NCBI GenBank assembly: GCA_017607445.1 | Contig: JAEVHH010000002.1 | Location: 4,889,501 to 4,953,500 of the forward strand | From: Histoplasma ohiense | Lineage: Eukaryota > Ascomycota > Eurotiomycetes > Onygenales > Ajellomycetaceae | Length of the DNA stretch: 64,000 nt | Direction of reading: 5' to 3' | In this document: piece after piece, positions 36,001 to 45,127 of the stretch | Numbering within the stretch: position 1 is the first letter of the stretch | Layout: each line of letters begins with the position of its first letter | Notes under the pieces: generated by a model | What the model saw: the letters and a program-made list of their open reading frames with translations, nothing else | What the model was told of the DNA's origin: nothing | Databases searched by the model: none | Program-made: the position numbers and the translations under genes

Positions 36001-36711
36001 ACCTTTGAAGGTGTCCTCAAGATCGCGGATTTTGGAATGGCAAGCCGTTGGCCGGCTGCTGCTGGTATTGAGGGCGAAGGGGATCGTGAATATATCGGCC
36101 CTGAAGTCCTTATGGGATGTTATGACAAGCCTGCTGATATATTTGCCTTGGGATTGATCATGTTTGAAATAGCAGGGAACGTGGAGCTTCCCGACAACGG
36201 CGTATCATGGCAAAAGCTTCGCAACGGCGACATGAGTGATGTTCCTAGTTTAACGTGGAGCCTAGAAACTAGCAAAATACTCCGCGATGCCTCTGGAAAC
36301 CCACTCCCCGACAACAATTGCACCTTTGAGCAGCTGTGTGCATCCGACTCTGACGAACAACAACACTTTACCGACTCGCACTCTGTCGTTGGACACAACA
36401 GCATCAATGGTAATGACCTTAGCCCATTTGGTTCGTGTGGAAAGCAACCCTTCTCATACGTTCGACGCGGTGAGCTCGCTGAGCCTCCAGATTTTATGGT
36501 CGACGCCACGAATGAACAGGCACTTGACACCATCGTTCGATGGATGATATCGCCCGATCCGGCCGATCGGCCCATTGCGGACCAAATTATCCAAACGTTC
36601 GGTGTACAATGGGCTGAACGGCGGCGCCGAGCTGGAGCTACCATCTATGAAGGGAACTGGGGTCCTGCGGATGAAGTTCTGGCGGAAGATGCGGAGATGA
36701 TTGACGTTTGA
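33030..36711 (+). CDS. Wee1/Swe1-family mitotic inhibitor kinase
   Basis: Nuclear protein kinase expected to phosphorylate the inhibitory tyrosine of Cdk1 and delay mitosis. There are two exons (33030-35861 and 35935-36711), 1,202 residues. I chose the ATG at 33030; it is preceded in frame only by a GTG. The first 800 residues are disordered and Ser/Pro-rich, with many SP sites (SLSRSPSKGS, SSPLSPSRR), typical of CDK-regulated N-termini. The kinase domain begins at FEKVELVGTGEFSQVYRV (about residue 802), has VWAVKKS, the Wee1-typical HLDLKPANVLI in place of HRD (D958), DFG at 976-978 and EGDREYIGPEVL where most kinases have APE. The single intron splits the domain just before HLD. A Ser/Asp-rich insert lies in the C-lobe (about residues 1060-1110). 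In Aspergillus the counterpart is AnkA. Confidence 0.92.
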
Positions 36712-37865
36712 TTTTCTACATCAACATCCATAAAAGGCAAGGAAAAGAAAAAATATATTTATTAATTAACGACTGGTTTCGACATATTATGTTTTCTTCT
36801 TTCTTCATATACATATTTTTCAATGGGGTTTGCATGCCTTTTGTTTCCTTTTTTTTTTTTTTCTTGTTTTCTTGAGAAGCTCGAGGGCTAGAACTACGGA
36901 GTTGGAATTGGGATTTGAAACGGGTACGAGACAGCTCTGTCCTGTTTGGTGTTGGGAGAGGGGAGGATTTATCCTTGTCTTAACTTATGGGGTTTCATTC
37001 AATTTCTTTTCAGTATTTTTTTTTTCTTTCTTGCTTTCTTTCCTTTTTACATTAATGGGTGAGCGAACGCGGCCGCTCACCATGGGACTTGCGAGTCATT
37101 TGTTTGATAATTGGGCTGGAGCCGTTGCCATATTCATATTTTATTTGGAAGGGCGGATAGAGCATACCCGAAAAGTATACGCAATGTTACTGGGAAGTTT
37201 GTGAAGGGAAAATTTCGGATTTCAAAAGTATGGAAAGAAAAGAAAGGCGAAAAAGACGTGGAACTGGAACTGGAATATGGAATATGGAATGCGGAGCGGA
37301 ATATGGGAAAGGGACAACAGCACTTAGTTGAATTTTGTCCACACAGGGGGAAGAAAACACCTGACTGCTAAGGGGGACGTTTAATTCTTTTTGCTTTGAT
37401 ATATTTGTTGCTTCTGATTGTTTCATTTTGATATCATCATACCCTTCATTTCTGACTTGCTGTTATTATGACTGGCTACCATATTGAGGAGTTCATTTTG
37501 TTTTTTCCCTTCCTTCTGTCCTTTTTCTTTTCTATTTTTTGCTCCCTTTTTTTCTGCTTTTTTTTTTTTACCCCTTCCTAGCCTTTTGCTTGTTTTTGAT
37601 GTAATATAGCTCACTCTTGAAATGATTTAGAATTTTCTCTATTCTTATCATTATTATATTCCTTGTTCATTCTATTCTCTTCTCTTCTCTTCTCTTCTGT
37701 CTTTTTTATCACTAATCATTTTATGTTTGTTTGCTCGGCTTCTGTTAGCACTGTCAGAGTGGGGCTGGATAGATTTAGAGATGTATAAATAGTTTCAGAA
37801 TTGAAAACGCTTTATATTCTTTATTTATTTCTAATTACCTGGTTTCTACTAGCATATCTGTGTGG

Positions 37866-37919
<54 letters not shown>

Positions 37920-38788
37920 CCACTTTCCATTATTATTTTGAAATTCCTTGAAACAATTCCCTTTTCTTTTGATCTTTTGATGTATTTATTTTTCTGTTTT
38001 CACTCTTATGCAACGGCTTGGTATGTTCCCCTTTTACCAATCAAACACAGTGAATTCAAATAGACATGGGATTGTCGGCTGTTTGGACTTTCTCTCATTG
38101 ATAAATGAAATGAATGGGCTTTTTCTACTTCAATAATAGCATCGTAAGGTACGGATCTGAGTACTGGTTATAAAATTGAACTTTCATCACTGGGTCAAAA
38201 GGAGAATTCCCCTAATTACCATATAGTCTTCAGTTCACAATTTAGATATAGTTCTCGATCACGTGGTTATATATATTTTCAGTCTTGGCATGCGATGAGT
38301 CCGTAACCAAGTGTGGTAATGTGCATTAACTAACTATCCTATCCGACACGCGGGTTTACAACAAGATTTTAATTGAAAGTTTCAGAATCAAGTGTCGGGG
38401 GGAATGATACATTCCCTTTGTCCCCGGGTTTGAGCTCTGTATTGTTTACCTATCTTCTGTTCCCGCGACATCAACGCACTTTACTACGGCGTACTGCAGA
38501 GCACGATAGCTACCTCCGGAATAACAACTCGTTTTTAACAGCCTTCTCCATTCTCCTCTAGTTTTGCTAGTTTAAATTCGGAGGGGACAGAGTGAAATGG
38601 AATGGTGTAGCTATCCCGACAAGCCAGCCAGCTCCGAAGCCCCAGATCCACTTCCCATGCCCCAATCGCCCGCTGCCCATTCTTGACCGTTTGCCATTCA
38701 CATCCACCGTCCGAACAGATACCACAGCTATCTTAGATATATCCACCTGTCTCAAAACGTGCGGCAGTAAGCAACGGCAATCACCGCC
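36712..38788. other. Intergenic between kinase and PRP2 helicase
   Basis: This 2.1-kb stretch is very T-rich. It includes repeated TCTTC near 37677-37697 and an unbroken 52-base T run. It must contain the kinase terminator region and the helicase promoter. No gene is recognisable. Confidence 0.6.
37868..37919. repeat. Homopolymer T run of 52 bases
   Basis: An unbroken run of 52 T follows GTGGGG and is followed by CCACTTTCC. The exact length may be a sequencing or assembly estimate. No target-site duplication flanks it that would mark a retroposed poly(A) end. Confidence 0.85.
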
Positions 38789-41700
38789 ATGGATATCCGG
38801 ACATATATCTCTGACTCCCTCCTACGGCTAACGGGTGCGTCGGACGCGACAGTCATCGATTACATCCTCGCCACCACAAGCTCTGCAAAATCAGCCGGCT
38901 CCTTACACGAAAAGCTAGGACCGTTCCTGGACGGAGATGAGGGTGATATCCATTCGTTCTGCGCTGAGCTCTGGAAACGGGTACGTGGCGGTTCTAGTGC
39001 GCAGGATGGCGGCAAAAAGGCCGGCAAGGAAAAGGGAGGGGATGGGTTGAAGAAAAGATACAAATTGGTTGATATGGAAGAAGAGGATGTGGATGTTAAT
39101 GCTGGATTGGCGCCGCTGCAGAGTACGGAGGCGGGGAAGCTGAGAAGGAAGGCGAAGGAGAACGGGGAGAGTGGAGAGAGTCGGGATCGCGATGATGATT
39201 CGAGACGCAAGCGTGCGCATCGCGATGCGAGAGGGGAGCGGAAGCGAGAGCGAGAGGGCGACCATGATCGTGATGGTCGGCATCGGTCGAAGAAGGTGCG
39301 CAGAAGGGATGACAGGGACTTCGAGGACCGGTGGGGCGATGAAGATATACCCGAGGATGAAGCTGAGATGCATGATGAACAAGTACGAGATGAAGGATAT
39401 CAGCGTGAAGAAAGAGAACCACGACAACACTCTCGAAGCCCTCGATCCTCTTCTCCCTCTTCGGATATAGATCCTGAGACCAAAGCAGAGCGAGCCAGAC
39501 AGCGCGACCTAAAGGAACGAGATGAATTCGCGAAACGCCTTGCGAAAAAGGACGAGTCGAAGTCGAAGAAGATCGTTGAAGATCGGTCGTCTACGAAGGA
39601 CTCACAAGCTGCCCGACGTCGTGCGCTGGCTGACGACGCTGCAGCGAGGTCGGCGGCGATGCCAGATCTGCGGCTTCGCTCGCGGCAGGAATATCTCAAG
39701 AAACGTGAAGCGGAGCGGTTAGCTCTGCTGCGCAAGCAAGTGGCGGAGGAAACCGCTGAGCTTCGCGAGAATCCAAACTTGACGCGTCGGGAAAAAGAAG
39801 AGTTTGCGAAAAATAGAGAAGTTCTTCGGTTAGCGGAGGAAAGACTGCGGATTGACGATTATCGGGATGGCTATGCGTTGCCGGAAGATTATATCACGGA
39901 AAAAGGCAAGATTGATCGAAAACGAAAAGAAGAAGCGCTTTACAAGCGATATGTTGATCGGGACGAGCATGGGCATGAGCGATTCATTACCGAGCATGAG
40001 GAGTGGGAGAATGAACAGACGGCCAAGGCTAAAGCGCAAATTCAAAGGGCAGAGTTTGTTGATGAGGGAGACTACGAATATGTGTTTGACGATGCGCAGA
40101 AAATAAATTTCATCATGGATTCGAAGTTGGAAGGGGACCGAAAGCCGTTAACAAAGGACCAGCTACTGTTCCAGCAGAAGCTAGATGCGGCGGAGCAAAA
40201 AGCAGCTTCCATTGAAGAGACAAGGAAGAGTTTACCTATCTACCGATTCAGAGAGGAAATTATACAAGCTGTTGCGGATCATCAGGTTATTATCATCGTT
40301 GGAGAAACTGGTAGTGGGAAAACTACTCAGATTCCTCAGTATTTGCACGAGGCGGGTTATACTAAAGGGGGAATGAAGATTGGTTGCACACAACCTAGAC
40401 GAGTTGCAGCGATGAGCGTTGCTGCGCGTGTCGCTGAGGAGATGGGTGTTAAAGTTGGGAATGAAGTTGGATATGCCATCCGGTTTGAGGATGCTACCAG
40501 CGACAAAACAGTGCTCAAATATATGACTGATGGTATGCTGCTGCGTGAACTGCTCACGGAGCCTGACCTCGGGGGATATTCTGCACTGATGATTGATGAA
40601 GCTCACGAGAGAACCGTATCCACGGACATTGCGTGTGGCCTGCTAAAGGACATTGCCAAGGCAAGACCTGATCTAAAATTACTTATCTCGTCAGCGACGA
40701 TTGATGCTCAAAAATTTCAGAAATATTTTGATGATGCGCCAATTTTCAACATTCCTGGCCGGAGATATCCTGTTGACATACACTATACGTCGCAGCCAGA
40801 GGCAAATTATCTTGCCGCAGCGATCACTACCGTGTTCCACATCCACATCAGTCAGGGAGCTGGTGACGTCTTGGTCTTTCTCACGGGCCAAGAGGAGATT
40901 GAAGCTGCAGAACAGAGTATACAAGAAACGGCTCGGAAACTAGGATCCAAGATACCAGAATTGATAATATGTCCCATCTACGCGAACTTGCCTTCGGAAC
41001 TTCAAGCCAAAATCTTTGAACCTACGCCCCCCGGAGCGCGAAAAGTGGTCCTTGCTACAAACATTGCAGAGACCAGTCTGACCATTGACGGAATCGTGTA
41101 TGTGATTGACCCAGGCTTTGTGAAAGAAAACGTGTTCAACCCTCGTACTGGAATGGAGAGCCTTGTCGTTACCCCCTGCTCGCGCGCATCTGCAGGCCAA
41201 AGAGCAGGGAGAGCGGGCCGTGTTGGCCCGGGCAAATGTTTCCGGTTATATACAAAATGGGCATTCTACAACGAGCTAGAGGAAAATACTACGCCAGAAA
41301 TCCAACGGACAAACCTCAACGGAGTCGTCTTGATGTTGAAATCTCTCGGGATCGACCAGCTTCTTGATTTCGATTTCATGGATCCACCGCCTGCGGAAAC
41401 GCTTATCCGCGCGCTCGAACAGTTATACGCACTCGGTGCGCTAAATGACCATGGAGACTTGACCAAGGTTGGAAGGCAGATGGCCGAGTTCCCTACCGAT
41501 CCAATGCTTGCCAAGGCTATCCTCGCGGCGGATAAATATGGTTGCGTCGAAGAGGTGCTTTCGATAATCGCCATGCTGGGCGAAGCTAGCGCCTTATTCT
41601 TCCGGCCTAAAGACAAAAAGATCCACGCAGATAGTGCTCGTGCGCGTTTCACGATCAAAGATGGAGGCGACCACTTCTCGCTTCTAAACGTGTGGAACCA

Positions 41701-42181
41701 GTGGGTCGATTCCGACTTCAGTTATGTTTGGGCCCGTGAGAATTTCCTCCAGCAACGAAGCTTAACGCGTGCTCGTGATGTGCGCGATCAGCTCGCCAAG
41801 CTCTGCGATCGAGTGGAGGTTACCATTACCTCTGCCGGGTCTAATAATCTCGCCCCCATCCAAAAGGCCATCACGGCCGGGTTCTTCCCCAATGCGGCGC
41901 GTCTACAACGTGGTGGCGATTCGTATCGGACGGTCAAAAATGGGCAGACGGTGTACCTACACCCGTCTAGCACGCTGTTCGAGGTGAACCCGAAGTGGGT
42001 AATATATTACGAACTAGTACTGACGAGCAAGGAGTATATGCGAAGCAACATGCCTCTGCAGCCCGAGTGGCTGGTAGAGGTGGCCCCGCATTATCATAAG
42101 AAGAAGGATCTGGAGACGTTGGGGATTGATAGAAAAGTGCCGAAGGGGCAGGGAGCGACGGGAGAGAAAAGTAAGATATGA
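38789..42181 (+). CDS. PRP2: Pre-mRNA-splicing DEAH-box ATP-dependent RNA helicase Prp2
   Basis: Nuclear DEAH helicase that remodels the spliceosome before the first catalytic step (human DHX16, fission yeast cdc28). One exon of 1,130 residues. The N-terminal 90 residues form a helical domain (MDIRTYISDSLLRLTG); residues about 110-440 are extremely charged and Arg/Lys/Glu/Asp-rich (RKREREGDHDRDGRH). The helicase core has motif I GETGSGKTTQ (about residue 508), TQPRRVAAMSVA, motif II DEAH (about 603), motif III SAT (about 636) and motif VI QRAGRAGRVG (about 806). The C-terminal winged-helix, ratchet and OB-fold regions follow (LDFDFMDPPP, ALGALNDHGDLT, WVIYYELVLTSKEYMR). The N-terminal domain and FDDAQKINFIMD segment fit Prp2 better than Prp16, Prp22 or Prp43. 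Confidence 0.95.
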   Translation: MDIRTYISDSLLRLTGASDATVIDYILATTSSAKSAGSLHEKLGPFLDGDEGDIHSFCAELWKRVRGGSSAQDGGKKAGKEKGGDGLKKRYKLVDMEEEDVDVNAGLAPLQSTEAGKLRRKAKENGESGESRDRDDDSRRKRAHRDARGERKREREGDHDRDGRHRSKKVRRRDDRDFEDRWGDEDIPEDEAEMHDEQVRDEGYQREEREPRQHSRSPRSSSPSSDIDPETKAERARQRDLKERDEFAKRLAKKDESKSKKIVEDRSSTKDSQAARRRALADDAAARSAAMPDLRLRSRQEYLKKREAERLALLRKQVAEETAELRENPNLTRREKEEFAKNREVLRLAEERLRIDDYRDGYALPEDYITEKGKIDRKRKEEALYKRYVDRDEHGHERFITEHEEWENEQTAKAKAQIQRAEFVDEGDYEYVFDDAQKINFIMDSKLEGDRKPLTKDQLLFQQKLDAAEQKAASIEETRKSLPIYRFREEIIQAVADHQVIIIVGETGSGKTTQIPQYLHEAGYTKGGMKIGCTQPRRVAAMSVAARVAEEMGVKVGNEVGYAIRFEDATSDKTVLKYMTDGMLLRELLTEPDLGGYSALMIDEAHERTVSTDIACGLLKDIAKARPDLKLLISSATIDAQKFQKYFDDAPIFNIPGRRYPVDIHYTSQPEANYLAAAITTVFHIHISQGAGDVLVFLTGQEEIEAAEQSIQETARKLGSKIPELIICPIYANLPSELQAKIFEPTPPGARKVVLATNIAETSLTIDGIVYVIDPGFVKENVFNPRTGMESLVVTPCSRASAGQRAGRAGRVGPGKCFRLYTKWAFYNELEENTTPEIQRTNLNGVVLMLKSLGIDQLLDFDFMDPPPAETLIRALEQLYALGALNDHGDLTKVGRQMAEFPTDPMLAKAILAADKYGCVEEVLSIIAMLGEASALFFRPKDKKIHADSARARFTIKDGGDHFSLLNVWNQWVDSDFSYVWARENFLQQRSLTRARDVRDQLAKLCDRVEVTITSAGSNNLAPIQKAITAGFFPNAARLQRGGDSYRTVKNGQTVYLHPSSTLFEVNPKWVIYYELVLTSKEYMRSNMPLQPEWLVEVAPHYHKKKDLETLGIDRKVPKGQGATGEKSKI

Positions 42182-42772
42182 TACTGACGATGCGGATGCC
42201 AACGATGAATACGATGCATTTAGATAGCTATTTAGCGGAAGAGATGTATTTCGTATTATATATCTGCATCTACAATTTCTTCTCTCTATGTAGAAAATAC
42301 AAATCGGCCACGATCGGCATACAGGCCATTGGAGCTGGCCAATCAGCACGTGATAGTTCCAGCTGACGTGGGCCAGAGCTGCCTCGGTTGCGCCATGCCT
42401 AAATAGGACTAGCCTTCATCGCAAGGGTAACCTCGGCTCTTCCAGGCTCATCGCCGAGATACATCAAGAGTAAACCATCTAAAGACCGCAGAAGTCGTCA
42501 TTATCGCACCTATAAAAATAACCGGCTGCGCCTCAGAAGGTTACGGTTTTGATATAATATACACTTCAACCCCTAGGAAATTGTCCCTGGTTGTCAATCC
42601 GCCATCCCTTTGGACTCCAAGCTCCATCAAGCTCGTGACTACCCAAGGCTATCCTTTCCTCCTGGCGCTCACCACGAAACGCATACACCCCGGCAATAAT
42701 CCCAGCGGGGAGCTTGTCTCCATATCTGCAGACGTTTCCTATTGACTTTCCCAGTCAATATACACCGTAGCA
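42182..42772. other. Intergenic, cytochrome b5 promoter region
   Basis: This 590-bp gap lies between two plus-strand genes. It contains the inverted CCAAT pair with a nearby CACGTG annotated separately. No gene is seen. Confidence 0.55.
42328..42352. promoter_or_regulatory. Inverted CCAAT pair with adjacent CACGTG
   Basis: ATTGG at 42328-42332 and CCAAT at 42339-42343 face each other across AGCTGG, and a CACGTG E-box follows at 42347-42352. The CCAAT-binding complex and its partner HapX regulate haem and iron-using genes in filamentous fungi. The element lies about 420 bp before the cytochrome b5 start, and about 150 bp after the helicase stop. Function is inferred from position and motif only. 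Confidence 0.4.
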
Positions 42773-43164
42773 ATGTCGAAACCCTTCACAACCGCTGAGG
42801 TCGCCCAGCACAACAAGGCCGAGAAGGGCATGTATATCATCATCGATTCATCCGTCTACAATATCACCGATTTTCTAGACGAGCATCCCGGTGGCGCGAA
42901 GATTCTGAAGCGGGTTGCGGGCAAGGATGCCTCGAAGCAGTTTTGGAAGGTTCGTTGGGAATATATCTCATAATACCTATTTTCTATATCTCTACCCCAA
43001 TCCCTTTCCCGTTCTTTTTGTCTTCCACTCAATCCACAATTTTTTTTTTTTTGGCTAACTCCAGCAACTATTGTTTGCGCAAACAGTATCACAACGAAGG
43101 TGTGCTAAAAAAGTACGGCGGCAAGCTGAAGATCGGCGAGGTCAAGGAGGCTGCGAAGCTATGA
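42773..43164 (+). CDS. Small soluble cytochrome b5-like haem protein
   Basis: Predicted haem-binding electron carrier of only 84 residues in two exons (42773-42949 and 43087-43164). Exon 1 ends with an unusual GTTCGT donor and the second starts after AAACAG. The first axial ligand is the histidine of LDEHPGGAKIL; the second is the histidine of KYHNEGVLKKY, the first codons of exon 2. Length equals one cytochrome b5 domain with no C-terminal membrane anchor and no signal peptide, so it should be soluble in the cytosol. It may serve as a stand-alone donor or a sterol/haem-binding module. The splice placement is supported because only the joined form carries both ligands. Confidence 0.9.
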
Positions 43165-44455
43165 AATGGATGCGGACGTTGTTTTCTTTCGCCCTCTCTC
43201 TAAGAACACCGTTCCATCTCCAGCCTGTTCCTCCTTGACGTATGTATTTTTATATATTCATATATTTATATATTTATATTATCTCCTATCTGGATACCGG
43301 ATACAATACAAGCCTGATACCGTTTTCTCCTTCTCTGTTCAATTCCATTGCCGATCATACTCCAACATAGGGGTGGGAATTCTCACACAGCAACGACTGC
43401 TCTCGGGGTGGAACATATAAAATGTGAAAAGAAAGGGAAGCCTTGTACAGTTCATCTGATATATCCTTGCATTTTGAGAATATATCGGAAACATACCTTT
43501 GCTCTCAGTTATGGTTAGTTCCAGGTGGCATAGTATTTCTAGGTAAGAGTCTTATGTGCACTAAGAAATGGGAGCGGCGAGGTGGCATCATCATGTTGAG
43601 CAAGGAAGTGGAGAGCAAAAAAATATTCAGGGTGCTTTCGGGAGTCCTGCATAGGCGTATGCGGAGAGGTTCGGCGGGGCGGGATGGCCACTACTGGCTC
43701 ACCGCTGGCTCTTGCATTCCTTTCATTCAGTTTACTCTCATCTCTTTGAGTACTGGTTTTATTTTCCATTCTGAGTTCAGGATTTTAAACAGGTACTAGT
43801 AGTTAAATTTCTTGTTTTTATGCTTTAATGCTCCTCGTCACATCACAATCCTTGAAGCGCTTTGCAGTCGTCCCTCGAAATAGAACATGGAGCAAAAGAT
43901 AGCATCTGCTTCCCCATCTTTGGCGTTCTCTCCAAACTGTGGCAATGCGTCTATATATGACTCAGATGATAGAGCCTTCGGCAGAATTACGAACCCCGCG
44001 TTGTCTGGGAACTAAGCCGGCGCGGGGAGTAAATCGGGCCAGATATACGACCTTGCCTACGCCGTTAAGCTGGATGTATAACTGGTTAAAACAAGAAGCC
44101 TCCTTGCGCCTCCTCCACCCTCCTCGCGAAGGGGGAAATTGATTTCAAGGCGTCCAATGCATCTGTCCACATTTTTTTTGCGCAGCGTGGCTTAGAGCAA
44201 CAGCCCCAGATCAATAGGTGCTATTCTTCAAGCCTCCAGAAACATAAATGGCTGCCACAAACTCTAGGAGGATGCCGTGAATTGTGCTCTTGAAAACTGT
44301 CAACGAGAGCATTTGAATCGGGTCCATTCATATATTGCGAAACTCCCGAACATTCCCTGGTCAACTCCTCCTCCAACGAGCAATTATTCCACGAACTCAG
44401 AATCGCAGCATCCACACATACATACCCTTTCCAAACACCCCACCAATCGAAAACA
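43165..44455. other. Intergenic between cytochrome b5 and DUF4291 gene
   Basis: This 1.3-kb stretch has a TATATTTATA-rich run near 43254-43282 and a 118-codon plus-strand frame (43443-43799) that resembles nothing I know. It probably holds the b5 3' end and the promoter of the next gene. Confidence 0.55.
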
Positions 44456-45127
44456 ATGGAGCAGCCAAAAACATCCCCATCTAAATACGCCATCCGAGCT
44501 CAATACACTCCAACGACTATCACGGTTTACCAAGCCTATTCGCCCGCCATCGCCAACGCCGCAGTGGCCGCAGGGAAATTCGTGCCCCCTTTCAGGCGCG
44601 GGCGCATGACCTGGATCAAGCCCTCATTTCTCTGGATGGCCTACCGCTGCGGCTGGGCGAGCAAGAAAAACCAGGAGCGCGTGCTGGCCGTAGAAATCAC
44701 ACGCGAAGGATTTCATTGGTCATTGGCGCACGCCTGCCTCAGCCACCCCTCGCCACGCCTATATGTGGATCAGGCGACGTGGGAGAAGCGGAAGGACTCA
44801 AGTCCGGTGCGAGTGCAGTGGGATCCTGAGAGGGATTTTGAGTTCCGGCCGCTGGAGTATCGGTCACTGCAGGTTGGGTTGAAGGGGAACGCGGTGGATA
44901 AGTATATAGATGAGTGGATTGTGGGGATCAAGGATGTTACGGGGTTAATGCAGGACGTGGGGAGGTTGGTGAGTGAGGGGCAGCTGGAGGAGGCGAAGAG
45001 GAGGATGCCGGTGGAGGAGGAGTATGTTTTGCCAGAGGATGTGGCCAGGGTTATTGGGGCAGATGAAGTTGTTTGGGGGGGGGAATGCTGTGAGGGAGAG
45101 AAGGGAGAAGAAGGATTAGGTCTCTGA
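44456..45127 (+). CDS. DUF4291 family protein
   Basis: Single-exon protein of 223 residues that I recognise as DUF4291. The family hallmark fills the first 75 residues: YAIRAQYTPTTITVYQAYSPAIA, then GKFVPPFRRGRMTWIKPSFLWMAYRCGWA and QERVLAVEITREGFHW. The middle holds the conserved VQWDPERDFEF and LEYRSLQVGL. The last 25 residues are Glu/Gly-rich and unlikely to be structured. There is no signal peptide or membrane segment, so it is presumably cytosolic. The biochemical role is not known to me. The family is widespread in bacteria and in fungi, and this copy is intronless and more GC-rich than its surroundings, which is compatible with old transfer but does not prove it. Confidence 0.88.
   Translation: MEQPKTSPSKYAIRAQYTPTTITVYQAYSPAIANAAVAAGKFVPPFRRGRMTWIKPSFLWMAYRCGWASKKNQERVLAVEITREGFHWSLAHACLSHPSPRLYVDQATWEKRKDSSPVRVQWDPERDFEFRPLEYRSLQVGLKGNAVDKYIDEWIVGIKDVTGLMQDVGRLVSEGQLEEAKRRMPVEEEYVLPEDVARVIGADEVVWGGECCEGEKGEEGLGL

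Noticed and set aside
36120..36644. 174-codon minus-strand frame
   Set aside because: It is antisense to the kinase catalytic exon, with no recognisable motif.
37860..38780. Retroposed element ending in poly(A) on the minus strand
   Set aside because: No target-site duplication, no reverse-transcriptase frame and no internal promoter boxes were found.
38915..39430. 171-codon minus-strand frame
   Set aside because: It is antisense to the highly charged, biased N-terminus of Prp2, where codon bias opens long shadow frames.
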